A DNA stretch of 64,000 nucleotides. It comes from Melastoma dodecandrum (Eukaryota > Streptophyta > Magnoliopsida > Myrtales > Melastomataceae). A program made the translations under genes and the position numbers. This document shows positions 1 to 7,450 of this stretch, piece after piece; position 1 is the stretch's first letter; the number at the start of each line of letters is the position of its first letter. The notes beneath the pieces are model-generated. The model searched no databases and had not been told where the DNA came from. It was given only the letters and a program-made list of their open reading frames with translations. The stretch is from contig JARUPY010000398.1 of the NCBI GenBank assembly GCA_029817715.1, positions 1,054,001 through 1,118,000 of the forward strand, read 5' to 3'.

Positions 1-20
1 AGGCATGGCAACGAAGTAGG

Positions 21-314
21 TCACCATCGCCAGGGCTTCTCGCCGCGCTCCCGCGCCATCTGCTCCTCTGCCTCCTGCCGCTGCCCGCTCGGAGCGGAAG
101 AACCTTCGATCGAGAAATAGAACCGATCGCCGGTCAGGAACGTCGCCATGGCGTCGATCGCCGAGATCACCATCGAGGCGGCATGGTAGGCTGGGCCCAT
201 CGGCTTCACGCATTTGCACACCTCGATCATCGCGTCGCGACACGCGCGGAGCGCTCGCATCGCCTTCGCCGGGTCCGTCGGCATGTCCGATCGACTCGTC
301 CGACGTGGCCCCAT
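21..314 (-). CDS. Small hypothetical protein, divergent from HNH-like gene, next to a LexA-type box
   Basis: A 97-residue protein that I do not recognise. The body is probably helical, with several Cys (about residues 25-36) and a charged, Glu/Arg-rich tail. No signal peptide or membrane segment is evident. The ATG at 314 is preferred over the internal Met at residue 11 because a purine-rich AGAGGAGGAG lies directly before it on the minus strand. The start sits about 12 bp from a GTTC-N7-GTTC motif shared with the divergent gene at 401, so SOS control is plausible. Function unknown. Confidence 0.6.
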   Translation of the reverse strand: MGPRRTSRSDMPTDPAKAMRALRACRDAMIEVCKCVKPMGPAYHAASMVISAIDAMATFLTGDRFYFSIEGSSAPSGQRQEAEEQMARERGEKPWRW

Positions 315-326
315 CTCCTCCTCTTT

Positions 327-341
327 GTTCTCTAAATGTTC
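327..341. promoter_or_regulatory. Candidate LexA operator (GTTC-N7-GTTC)
   Basis: The sequence shows GTTC at 327-330, seven bases (TCTAAAT), then GTTC at 338-341, inside a locally AT-rich stretch. GTTC-N7-GTTC is the established LexA recognition pattern in Alphaproteobacteria. The site lies in the divergent intergenic region between the genes starting at 314 (minus) and 401 (plus), where a repressor could control both. Binding is inferred, not shown. Confidence 0.6.
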
Positions 342-400
342 TAATCGAGCGCGCGTTTCCGAGTCCAGACGATCTTCGACGAATCAGCCATGATCGAAGG

Positions 401-943
401 ATGAGAACCGCTCTTGCCGTCGGCCTCCTGCTCGTCGTGCGACCTGTTTGGGCCAACGAGCTGGCGATGCCGAACTCGATCCTGACGCCCGGGGCCGTCG
501 ACCCAACCGCCACCGCCGCCGTCGTCTGCAACCGCTCGACGAAGGAGAGGCGCTCGGTCACGTCAGCGATGAAAGCAGCCGTGCTCGCCGACTACAACGT
601 GCCGGAGGCCGAGAGCAGCCACTTTGAGATTGACCACCTCATCCCGCTGGCGATCGGCGGCTCAAACGCGCTGGCGAACCTCTGGCCGCAGCCGTGGGTC
701 GAGGCAGACGAAAAGGACGTGCTTGAGGTCGAGCTGCAGCGCGAGGTGTGCCATGGGTTGGTCAGCCAGGCTGCGGCGCAACGCGAGATCGCTGAGGATT
801 GGGCAGCCGCCTACAGCCGACGCGTCGGCGGAAGCCTCGTGGCGGCGGACGAGCCGCTGGCGCCGCAGAAGGGTCGCTCCGGCCTGATCCAGCGGCTTCG
901 GTCGGTGGCCGGCCGGTGGATCGCGCGAGCCGCGGACTGGTGA
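401..943 (+). CDS. Secreted HNH-like protein
   Basis: A 180-residue protein with an N-terminal signal peptide (hydrophobic residues 4-18, likely cleavage after WA at about residue 18). The core carries an HNH-nuclease-like motif: Glu-Ile-Asp78-His79 followed by a GG-x-N loop and NLWPQ (about residues 76-97). This layout is typical of small exported HNH-fold proteins of unknown target. The frame stays open upstream to 305, but that would overlap the divergent gene and bury the signal peptide, so the ATG at 401 is chosen. A strong hairpin follows the stop codon. The shared LexA-type box suggests DNA-damage induction. Nuclease activity is an inference. Confidence 0.7.
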   Translation: MRTALAVGLLLVVRPVWANELAMPNSILTPGAVDPTATAAVVCNRSTKERRSVTSAMKAAVLADYNVPEAESSHFEIDHLIPLAIGGSNALANLWPQPWVEADEKDVLEVELQREVCHGLVSQAAAQREIAEDWAAAYSRRVGGSLVAADEPLAPQKGRSGLIQRLRSVAGRWIARAADW

Positions 944-951
944 ATCGCGTA

Positions 952-976
952 TGCCGGCTCAGGCGACGAGCCGGCA
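952..976 (+). terminator. Hairpin after the HNH-like gene
   Basis: A perfect 9-bp inverted repeat TGCCGGCTC / GAGCCGGCA with a 7-nt loop lies 8 nt after the stop of the gene ending at 943. There is no T-run, so it may be a weak or Rho-assisted terminator, or an RNA-stabilising 3' end. Confidence 0.5.
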
Positions 977-1011
977 CAGAAGCTTAAGCCTCTCCTGCGC
1001 ACGCTCGCGCC

Positions 1012-2049
1012 ATGGCCAAGCCGCCGCCCAAGCCGCCGAGGACGCGCGCCCGCAAGACGGACGCGCCGATCGAGCGCGTCGCCTCGCCGGCGCCGAGGCC
1101 TGCCGATCCGCGCCAGGCAGGCCTCTTCGACAAGCCGCTGCCGTCCTGGATCAAGCCGTGCCTGCCCACGCTGGTCGAGAAGCCGCCCGAGGGGCCGCTG
1201 TGGGCGCACGAGATCAAGTGGGATGGCTACCGCGTGTCGGTCTACGTCGCCGACGGCGCCGTCAAGATCCGCACACGCGGCGGCCACGACTGGACGAAGC
1301 GGTTCCCCGCCATCGCCCGCGCCGCCGCGGCGCTGAAGGTCCGCTCCGCCGTCCTCGACGGCGAGGCGGTGATCCTCGACGCGGAAGGCCGCTCGTCCTT
1401 TGCAGAGCTGCAGGCGGACCTGGACCGACACGGTTCCGAGCGCGCTGTTCTATACGCCTTCGACCTGCTCTTCCTCGACGGCGAGGATCTGCGCGGCCGC
1501 ACGCTTGAGGACCGGCGCGAGGCGCTGGGCGGCATCCTCCCGACGAAGACCCCAATCGCCTTCAGCGAGGCCTTCTATGGCCCTGGCGCTGATCTCTTCC
1601 GCACCGCCTGCGAGCACGAGCTCGAAGGCATTGTGTCGAAGCGCCTCGATCGGCCCTATCGCTCCGGCCGGCGGCGTGACTGGCTCAAGACCAAGTGCGT
1701 GCAGTCTGACACGTTCGTCATCATCGGCTTTCAGCCGGGAACGGGCGCCGTCCGCACGCCGCTCGCCAACATCAAGATCGCGACCTTCGATGGCCACGCG
1801 CTGCGCTATGCTGGCGCGGTCGGCACCGGCTTCTCGGAGGTGGTGGCAGCGAGCCTGCGAGCGCGGTTGGATCGGATCGTGACGCCGACGTGTCCCGTGC
1901 GAGGGCTGAAGGTGAAGGGGGCCGTTTGGGTGTCGCCGGACCTACGAGCAGAGATCGCGTATCGCGGGACGACGACAGCCGGCGAGCTGCGGCATGCGAG
2001 CTTTCGAGGTCTCTATGCCGAATCATCAGGCGGCGACATCTTTGTTTAA
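1012..2049 (+). CDS. ATP-dependent DNA ligase (LigD ligase-domain/LigC type)
   Basis: A 345-residue ATP-dependent DNA ligase. The adenylation domain has motif I EIKWDGYR (nucleophile Lys69), motif III YAFDLLFLDG, motif IV ELEGIVSKR and motif V WLKTKC. An OB-fold domain follows (about residues 230-335). These ligases seal nicks through an AMP-lysine intermediate and often act in bacterial end joining. This one is stand-alone: it lacks the polymerase and phosphoesterase domains of full LigD, and no ku gene is in the window. The N-terminal 40 residues are Pro/Arg/Lys-rich. The stop codon lies inside the 3' end of the convergent islet gene (24-nt overlap). Confidence 0.92.
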   Translation: MAKPPPKPPRTRARKTDAPIERVASPAPRPADPRQAGLFDKPLPSWIKPCLPTLVEKPPEGPLWAHEIKWDGYRVSVYVADGAVKIRTRGGHDWTKRFPAIARAAAALKVRSAVLDGEAVILDAEGRSSFAELQADLDRHGSERAVLYAFDLLFLDGEDLRGRTLEDRREALGGILPTKTPIAFSEAFYGPGADLFRTACEHELEGIVSKRLDRPYRSGRRRDWLKTKCVQSDTFVIIGFQPGTGAVRTPLANIKIATFDGHALRYAGAVGTGFSEVVAASLRARLDRIVTPTCPVRGLKVKGAVWVSPDLRAEIAYRGTTTAGELRHASFRGLYAESSGGDIFV

Positions 2050-2493
2050 TATTAAGCTTGACCAAGAACGCGCAGCTAGCTCTTCATAAACGTCAAGAGA
2101 TAGTGGCCACTTCCTTAAAGCACAGTGAGCTTCGTTATTTGGTTCTTTCTCATGTATAACACGAATGCGATTCCCTTCTTTGGAGCAGGTCAATCTGATA
2201 TCCGCAACTTTTCCCAAGCAAAATCCACTCTTCCCACCAATTTCCATTGATCTACGGAATGTTCTGACGGCGAGTTCTGTTTGAATTCGCAAATCTCCGC
2301 CATCATGATGCTCAATCCAAGTTGCCGAAAGATACTCTTCTCCTGGTCGCAACGCGAAGGCGTCACTTAAGACCCCAATGACCTGTCCGTCCTCATCTCT
2401 TATTAGCTTGGAAAAAGGTACATATCGGAGGAGATGATGCTCGTCGGGAATATATTTGCTCGCCACGCTACATTCCCATGATAGATAAGCCAT
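2026..2493 (-). CDS. Unknown protein, third gene of the TIGR04255 islet
   Basis: About 155 residues from the Met at 2493. The frame is open to 2571, but that start would overlap the upstream gene by about 100 nt; from 2493 the overlap is 26 nt. Soluble, with no signal peptide or TM. It contains a segment HHLLRYVPFSKL followed by an FALRPGEEYLSATW stretch, a pattern I recall from sporadic small proteins of unknown function. Codon use and base composition are AT-richer than in flanking genes. It is the last gene of a compact minus-strand cassette, and its 3' end overlaps the 3' end of the convergent ligase gene. Function unknown. Confidence 0.65.
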   Translation of the reverse strand: MAYLSWECSVASKYIPDEHHLLRYVPFSKLIRDEDGQVIGVLSDAFALRPGEEYLSATWIEHHDGGDLRIQTELAVRTFRRSMEIGGKSGFCLGKVADIRLTCSKEGNRIRVIHEKEPNNEAHCALRKWPLSLDVYEELAARSWSSLILNKDVAA

Positions 2494-3058
2494 GAGGTGC
2501 GATTTTCTGAAGCATAGTAGCGACACTGGTTTCGCCACTGATCTTTTCGTGCGAGACATCGCTGCTTTCAAAGATCAGTGACCACCGCGCATAATCGTTT
2601 GCAAGACACTCTATAGTGAAACGACCGCTAGCATTCAACCAAGCCGCCACCAAGTTTCCCGAGTTACTCGCGCCAATAGATGGGCGAAGAGGCGGTCTTC
2701 TCAACAGCAACAGACGGAGAAAGGTTCTAAATGACCCTATTGTCGGCGCCGGATCCCGGTGATCCCACTCCTTTTGGTCTAAAAGCTCGTCAAGCTGGCC
2801 AAACAGTCGATCGCGCTCCGATCTAGACAAGTGCATTGCAACTGAAGCGACATGGATCTTGAATTGCGCTAACGCTTCGTAGAGCATGTGCTCGAGAGAA
2901 TTGTCGGTATTGGGCTCGCTACTGAGGCCAAGCTTGATGTGAAATGCATTTGCTATGCGTTCATTTATCATCCGGGAGGGTTCACCGGCGGCCGGAGATT
3001 GCGTGAACGGATAGCGGAGCTGCGAAGCTGAGAAGGTGGTATTCGGGAGGGTTATCAT
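2468..3058 (-). CDS. Unknown protein, second gene of the TIGR04255 islet
   Basis: A 196-residue soluble protein that I cannot assign. Visible features are an Arg-rich FRTFLRLLLLRRPPLRPS block, then GNLVAAW and a FTIECLANDYARWSL segment that looks like a short beta-rich domain. Its ATG (3058) overlaps the stop of the TIGR04255 gene by 4 nt (ATGA), so translation is probably coupled and the products may act together. Composition is AT-rich for this genome, which suggests acquisition by transfer. From memory, similar proteins accompany TIGR04255 genes elsewhere; a neighbourhood search would settle that. Confidence 0.68.
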   Translation of the reverse strand: MITLPNTTFSASQLRYPFTQSPAAGEPSRMINERIANAFHIKLGLSSEPNTDNSLEHMLYEALAQFKIHVASVAMHLSRSERDRLFGQLDELLDQKEWDHRDPAPTIGSFRTFLRLLLLRRPPLRPSIGASNSGNLVAAWLNASGRFTIECLANDYARWSLIFESSDVSHEKISGETSVATMLQKIAPHGLSIMGM

Positions 3059-3795
3059 CTGAATAGCGCTCTAGCCTTCTCTGTGATCAGACGTTCGAAC
3101 AGCTCGTTCTTGATGACGCGCATCTTCTGCAACAGGTCCCAGACCCCCTCTTCTGATTCGGGGATCTGTTTCACTCTATACAAGTCAACGTCTAGAACAA
3201 ATGAATCTGCGCCCGGAATTGGGGAAGGTGCCGAGATAGTGCTGTTGATGGTGACCTGGCAAAGCTCTGGCGCGGCTCGGCTCAGCTGCATCAGATAACC
3301 GCCGATCCGCATGCCGTCGTCAAGGTTCGGAAGGCGAGGCCAAACCTCAAGATAATCTTCCACATGGGCGGCTTCGTCTGATTGCCGTAATACGTCAATC
3401 CTATTGATGAAGCGAACGCCTATCCTGTCTATTTTGACACGATGTGAAGTATTGCCGATCAGGCACAGCCAGTCGGCCCGAGCTCTCGCCTCTAAGTCTT
3501 TCCATCCCGAATAGGGCGCAAGCCTGGAGCATGCAAACCCGGTTCTTCTGTAAAGACATAAATCTGCTCGATCAAGCGAGCTAAGTTTTACGCCGTCATC
3601 AATCTTTTTTAACTTAACAGATTCTTGGGATAGGTTGAGTTCATAATTCGTAATAAGGTTCTTGTCGTGAAATGCGTAGTTCTTATTGCGAGAAGCTAGT
3701 CTCGATACTTGCTCGTCGCTGAAGGCGGGTGTGAAATTGAAGGCGACTACCGCCTCTGTGATCGGTGCGCGCGGGTAGAAGACTTCTGCGTTCAT
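3055..3795 (-). CDS. TIGR04255 family protein, first gene of the islet
   Basis: About 246 residues, the usual size for the sporadically distributed TIGR04255 family. The family hallmarks seen are the N-terminal PRAPITEAVVAF block and the central IGVRFINRID strand. Its function is not established. The start is taken as the ATG at 3795; a GTG at 3807 four codons upstream is an alternative. The gene is strikingly AT-rich in places (17 G/C of 60 in 3601-3660) within a genome that is otherwise strongly GC-rich, a sign of horizontal acquisition. It overlaps the next gene by ATGA and heads a three-gene transcription unit. Confidence 0.78.
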   Translation of the reverse strand: MNAEVFYPRAPITEAVVAFNFTPAFSDEQVSRLASRNKNYAFHDKNLITNYELNLSQESVKLKKIDDGVKLSSLDRADLCLYRRTGFACSRLAPYSGWKDLEARARADWLCLIGNTSHRVKIDRIGVRFINRIDVLRQSDEAAHVEDYLEVWPRLPNLDDGMRIGGYLMQLSRAAPELCQVTINSTISAPSPIPGADSFVLDVDLYRVKQIPESEEGVWDLLQKMRVIKNELFERLITEKARALFR

Positions 3796-3932
3796 TGCGT
3801 AGCTCACAGCTGGGGGCGGCGCATATGCACCTCACCGCGAGCTCCGCGGCGGTCGCAAACACGTAGCGGCGAATAGGTTCCGCTGCAAAGGAACGCTGCC
3901 TTCAATCCTACGCGCCTTGGATGGCTGCTGCA

Positions 3933-4169
3933 TCAGCCCCAATGCCCGACGCCGCCATGGTGCGAGCAGGTGCCGCGGTGATGGTGCGAGGCGCTGTGCG
4001 CGTCGCGACAGACGGCCATCTCGCCGCGCACGTGGCGGTGCGTGTGGTAGGGGACGTGGACCATGCTCCCGTCGACCGAGCGATAGTAGGCGTGGGGGCC
4101 ATGCGATCTCGCGGCAGCGGGCGCGGCGGCGAGGACGAGCGCTATCGCGCCGAGCAGTATCGTCTTCAT
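3933..4169 (-). CDS. Small secreted DUF3761-type protein
   Basis: 78 residues: a clear signal peptide (hydrophobic residues 4-20 ending in AAARS), then a His-rich region and a C-terminal RGTCSHHGGVGHW motif, the signature of DUF3761 proteins. Two Cys in the mature part (MAVCRDA and GTCSHH) could form a disulfide or, with the histidines, bind a metal. It lies 11 bp downstream of another small exported protein on the same strand and may be cotranscribed with it. Function unknown. Confidence 0.75.
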   Translation of the reverse strand: MKTILLGAIALVLAAAPAAARSHGPHAYYRSVDGSMVHVPYHTHRHVRGEMAVCRDAHSASHHHRGTCSHHGGVGHWG

Positions 4170-4180
4170 CTGCCGCGCGC

Positions 4181-4423
4181 TCAGTAGGGAGACCGGGTGC
4201 CGTAGGCGCCGGTGTGCGGATTGTAATTCCCGCGCGTCTCGTAATTGTCGTAGGTCGAACCATTTGGGTTAGTCTGGTAGTGGGGCTCGACGTAGGTGCC
4301 GCGGCCGGTCGTATAGCCGCTGACGTAATGATCCGAATAATTCGACCCGGTGCCATAGCCTTGAGCCTGCGCCAGGCCGAAGGACGCGAGCAGCAGGGCA
4401 CTCGTCGCAATGATTGTTCTCAT
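4181..4423 (-). CDS. Small secreted Tyr/Gly/Asn-rich protein
   Basis: 80 residues with a signal peptide (residues 1-20, ending AQAQ). The mature part is low-complexity, rich in Tyr, Gly, Asn and Thr, with a motif of the type GTYVEPHYQTNPNGS and a later GNYNPHTG. Small exported proteins with this pattern are widespread in Proteobacteria and lack a known role. AGGATT precedes the ATG on the minus strand (4424-4433). It is probably cotranscribed with the DUF3761 gene. Confidence 0.72.
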   Translation of the reverse strand: MRTIIATSALLLASFGLAQAQGYGTGSNYSDHYVSGYTTGRGTYVEPHYQTNPNGSTYDNYETRGNYNPHTGAYGTRSPY

Positions 4424-4597
4424 AAGAATCCTCCATCAACGATTGCAATTCAGCCAGTCACCCGGTGGCGCTGTCCAGCGCAGATTTCCGGCCGTTCGGA
4501 GGATGTGAGGTCGCGAAGCGTGCTGCCCACGTGCTACCCAACGCTTCGGCGGTCAGCGAGCAGGAGCCAGAACTTCAAACAATTTCAGAAGCTTGGA

Positions 4598-4672
4598 TGG
4601 TGGGCGCGACAGGGATTGAACCTGTGACCCCTCGCGTGTGAAGCGAATGCTCTACCGCTGAGCTACGCGCCC
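4598..4672 (-). tRNA. tRNA-Val (anticodon CAC)
   Basis: Read on the minus strand, a 7-bp acceptor stem GGGCGCG/CGCGCCC closes a cloverleaf with D-arm GCTC...GAGC, anticodon loop TTCACAC (anticodon CAC, codon GUG), T-arm with GGTTCAATC, and an encoded CCA end. 75 nt including CCA. The gene lies between the small secreted proteins and gph. Confidence 0.95.
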
Positions 4673-4744
4673 GATCCGTCGGGCCTTATGCCCGCGCCGG
4701 ACGGCGGAAGTCAAACGCCATTCGGGCCGAGGCGGCGCAGCACG

Positions 4745-5428
4745 TCAGGCGGCGGAGCGGCGTGCTTCCAGCGTTTCGATCGCCGCCGGCAGCTCGTTGA
4801 AGCGAGAAATGACGATATCGGCATCGAGCGTGTCGACCGGCGCCTGGCTGTAGCCGAAGTCGACGGCGACGACCGGCAGGCCCGCGTTCTTCGCGGTGGC
4901 GATGTCGGTCTCCGAGTCGCCGACCATGATCGCGTGGCGCGGATCGCCGCCGGCCCGCTCGATGGTGAGGGTCAGCGCCGCCGCGTTGGGTTTGCACACG
5001 GGAAACGTGTCCTGACCGGCGATCACGCGGAAGCGGTCGGCGCCACCGAGGGCGCGCAGCAGCGCCTTGGCCGGCGCCTCGAGCTTGTTGGTCAGCACCG
5101 CGAGCCCGTATCCGGCTTCGGAGAGGTTCTCGAGCGTCGTCTCGACGCCGGGGTAGTAGCGGGTGCGATCGGCGAGGTGCTCGCCGTAATAGGCCAGGAA
5201 GGCCGCGAAGAGCTGCTCAAGCCGCGCGTCGGAGAGCTCGGCGCCGTTGGCCTCGAAGGCGCGGCGCAGCATGATCTTCGCGCCGCGGCCGACGTAGCGC
5301 CGACCGTGCTCGAGGGGCACCGGCGAGAGTCCTTCGCGCCGCATCATCTCGTTAAGGCAGGCGATGAGGTCGGGGGCGCTGTCGACGAGCGTGCCGTCGA
5401 GGTCGAAGACGAGGAGGGGCTTGGCCAT
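4745..5428 (-). CDS. gph: Phosphoglycolate phosphatase (HAD family)
   Basis: 227 residues. The HAD motif I FDLDGTLVDSAPD is at the N-terminus (nucleophile and acid Asp about residues 8 and 10), motif II Thr is in VLTNK, and motif IV is VGDSETDI. Together with the cap sequence this fits Gph, which dephosphorylates 2-phosphoglycolate formed during DNA repair and oxygenase side reactions. The ATG at 5428 starts MAKPLLVFDLDG; the frame extends upstream to 5491 but that stretch is Pro/Gly-rich and not family-like. A related HAD phosphatase specificity cannot be excluded. Confidence 0.85.
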   Translation of the reverse strand: MAKPLLVFDLDGTLVDSAPDLIACLNEMMRREGLSPVPLEHGRRYVGRGAKIMLRRAFEANGAELSDARLEQLFAAFLAYYGEHLADRTRYYPGVETTLENLSEAGYGLAVLTNKLEAPAKALLRALGGADRFRVIAGQDTFPVCKPNAAALTLTIERAGGDPRHAIMVGDSETDIATAKNAGLPVVAVDFGYSQAPVDTLDADIVISRFNELPAAIETLEARRSAA

Positions 5429-5580
5429 GGCCCCGCTTAGCCCCGCGCCGGCGCGCCCGCAAGGCGGCGCCGGGCCGCCGTCGTGCGGCATCTCCTCCCC
5501 CTGCCGTATTGCGGGTCCTGCCGCTCGTCTATACCTCGCCTGCGTCTCGCGCTGTCGAGCGTCCTGAGTCGAGGTTCGCC

Positions 5581-5979
5581 ATGCCGCTGCCGTCCCCGCT
5601 GCCGTCTCCCTCGCGCCTGCGCGCCTTCGCCTTTCTCGCCGCGTGCGTTCTGCTGGCTCTCGCCGGCCCGGCGTGGGCGGGCAATTACGAGTTCCTGGCG
5701 GCCCCCGAGATCGACCTCAACCGCATTTTTCGTCTCGACAAAACCACCGGCGAGGTCGGCGCCTGCCAATACGGACTGCAGGAAGGATCGCAAGTGGGCG
5801 TCACTTTGTGCTATCCGCCCGGCCAAGGGGCCGCGGCGCAGGGGCCGAGCGACTATGCGCTCGTCGCCTCGCACCACGAGCAGGAGGCAGGAGTCTGGCG
5901 CGTCGATCTTCGTGCCGGGACCATCTCGAGCTGCTACGTCCTCAACAACACGGTCGTCTGCACGCCCCCGGCGAAGTAG
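5581..5979 (+). CDS. Secreted hypothetical protein
   Basis: 132 residues from the ATG at 5581. The signal peptide is strong (Arg at about residue 12, hydrophobic core to about residue 32, cleavage near AWAGN). The mature part has four Cys (GACQYG, TLCYPP, SSCYV, VVCTPP) that could form two disulfides, and no domain that I recognise. An earlier in-frame start at 5509 would put a polar stretch before the signal peptide. It lies on the plus strand before rpiA. Probably a small periplasmic protein. Confidence 0.65.
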   Translation: MPLPSPLPSPSRLRAFAFLAACVLLALAGPAWAGNYEFLAAPEIDLNRIFRLDKTTGEVGACQYGLQEGSQVGVTLCYPPGQGAAAQGPSDYALVASHHEQEAGVWRVDLRAGTISSCYVLNNTVVCTPPAK

Positions 5980-6085
5980 CGCGACGCCCCGGCGCGGCAA
6001 TCAACCCATTTTCCAGGCGCGCCCCGGCGCGCGCTTTGATAGAACGCGCCCGCCCCTCGACGGGCCAAGGGAGAAGATCGAGCCC

Positions 6086-6817
6086 ATGTCCCCTGACGGA
6101 GCCGTTGGGCCCGCCGATTCCGCCGCAGCCAAGCGCAGGGCCGCCGAAGAGGCGCTGACTCTGGTGCGCCCCGGCATGCGCCTCGGGCTCGGCACCGGGT
6201 CGACCGCCGAGATCTTCGTGGCGCTGCTCGGCGAGCAGGTGGCGAACGGGCTCGATATCGTCGGCGTCCCGACCTCCGAGCGCACGCGTGCGCAGGCCGA
6301 GAGCCTCGGCATCCCGCTCGCGACGCTGGACGAACTGCCCGACCTCGACCTCACGATCGACGGGGCGGACGAGTACGACCCCGAATTGCGCCTCATCAAG
6401 GGCGGGGGTGGCGCGCTCCTGCGCGAGAAGATCACGGCCTGCGCCTCGCGCCGCATGGTCGTCATCGCGGACGCGTCCAAGGCGGTCGAGGTGCTCGGGC
6501 GCTTCCCGTTGCCGGTCGAGGTCAATCGCTTCGGCCTCGCCGTCACGCGCGCGGCGGTCGAGCGCGAGGCCGCCCGGCTCGGCTGCGAGGGCAGGATCGC
6601 CCTGCGCGAGGCCGGCGGCCAGCCCTATGTCACGGATGGCGGCCACCTGATCCTCGATTGCCACTTCGGCCGGATCCAGGACGCCGATGCGCTCGCCGCC
6701 AAGCTCAACGCCATTCCGGGCGTCGTCGAGCACGGTCTCTTCATCCGTATCGCGACGGCCGTGATCTCCGCCGGGCCGGACGGCGTGACAATCCTCGGCC
6801 ATCCGGGCGGCGCATAA
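6086..6817 (+). CDS. rpiA: Ribose-5-phosphate isomerase A
   Basis: 243 residues. RpiA interconverts ribose-5-phosphate and ribulose-5-phosphate in the pentose phosphate pathway. Hallmarks: [10 protein letters not shown] phosphate loop (about residues 33-42), [11 protein letters not shown] with catalytic Asp, [11 protein letters not shown] with catalytic Glu/Lys, and VEVNRFG. The frame is open upstream to 5483 with no family similarity; GGGAGAAG before the ATG at 6086 gives the start. The next gene follows after a short spacer on the same strand. Confidence 0.95.
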   Translation: MSPDGAVGPADSAAAKRRAAEEALTLVRPGMRLGLGTGSTAEIFVALLGEQVANGLDIVGVPTSERTRAQAESLGIPLATLDELPDLDLTIDGADEYDPELRLIKGGGGALLREKITACASRRMVVIADASKAVEVLGRFPLPVEVNRFGLAVTRAAVEREAARLGCEGRIALREAGGQPYVTDGGHLILDCHFGRIQDADALAAKLNAIPGVVEHGLFIRIATAVISAGPDGVTILGHPGGA

Positions 6818-6880
6818 ATGCCGGGGTTCGATGATGTCCCCTTCCGCGGGGACCGACAGGGGAAGGAGACGCCTCGACGC

Positions 6881-7450
6881 ATGCCGACCGCGCTGACGCC
6901 TGTCATCTTGGCGATCCTACTGGTCGTCGGCCTCGTCCCGGCCCTGGCACAGGATGCCCCCGCGGCGCCGCCCCCGACGACGAATACGACGCTGAAGCCC
7001 CCGGCCTCCCCCGCCGGCGACACCGCGAACCCGACGCCCGAGCACATCGCCAAGGCGCGCCGGCTGATCCTCGCGACCGGCATCTCGCGCTCCTTCCAGA
7101 TCATCGTGCCGGAGTTCATGGAGCAGATCGGGACGGCGCTGACGCAGTCGCGGCCCGATCTCGTGCCCGACATGAACGTGGTGTTGCGCGACCTGCGGCC
7201 GGAATTCGATAAGCAGTCGGACGAAATGATCGACCAGTCCGCCCGGATCTACGCCTCGCTGCTTTCCGAGAAGGACATCGACGCCATTCTTGCCTTCTTC
7301 GACAGCGATGCCGGCAAGAAATACGTCGGCGCGCAGCCCTTCTTCCTCAATCAGCTCGTCTCCGGCATGCAGGCCTGGCAGCAAAAAATCTCCATCAACA
7401 TGATGACGCGCGTGCGTCAGGAGATGAAAAAGAAAGGCCACGATCTTTGA
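6881..7450 (+). CDS. Exported DUF2059 protein
   Basis: 189 residues. An N-terminal signal peptide (residues 1-24, ending ALAQD) is followed by a Pro/Thr-rich linker and a helical DUF2059 domain (about residues 50-185) with the typical LLSEKDIDAILAFFDSDAGKK segment. The ATG at 6881 has a good ribosome-binding site (GGAAGGAG, about 12 nt upstream); an earlier Met at 6818 directly abuts the rpiA stop and would precede the signal peptide. The stop overlaps the gor start (TGATG), so the two are translationally coupled. Role unknown. Confidence 0.82.
   Translation: MPTALTPVILAILLVVGLVPALAQDAPAAPPPTTNTTLKPPASPAGDTANPTPEHIAKARRLILATGISRSFQIIVPEFMEQIGTALTQSRPDLVPDMNVVLRDLRPEFDKQSDEMIDQSARIYASLLSEKDIDAILAFFDSDAGKKYVGAQPFFLNQLVSGMQAWQQKISINMMTRVRQEMKKKGHDL

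Noticed and set aside
4598..4672. tRNA-Val as integration site of the TIGR04255 islet
   Set aside because: The islet ends about 0.8 kb away, two normal-composition small genes lie between, and no duplicated tRNA end or integrase was found.
5483..6085. A 200-codon N-terminal extension of rpiA
   Set aside because: The stretch overlaps the secreted hypothetical gene in another frame and has no RpiA similarity; a good ribosome-binding site precedes 6086.
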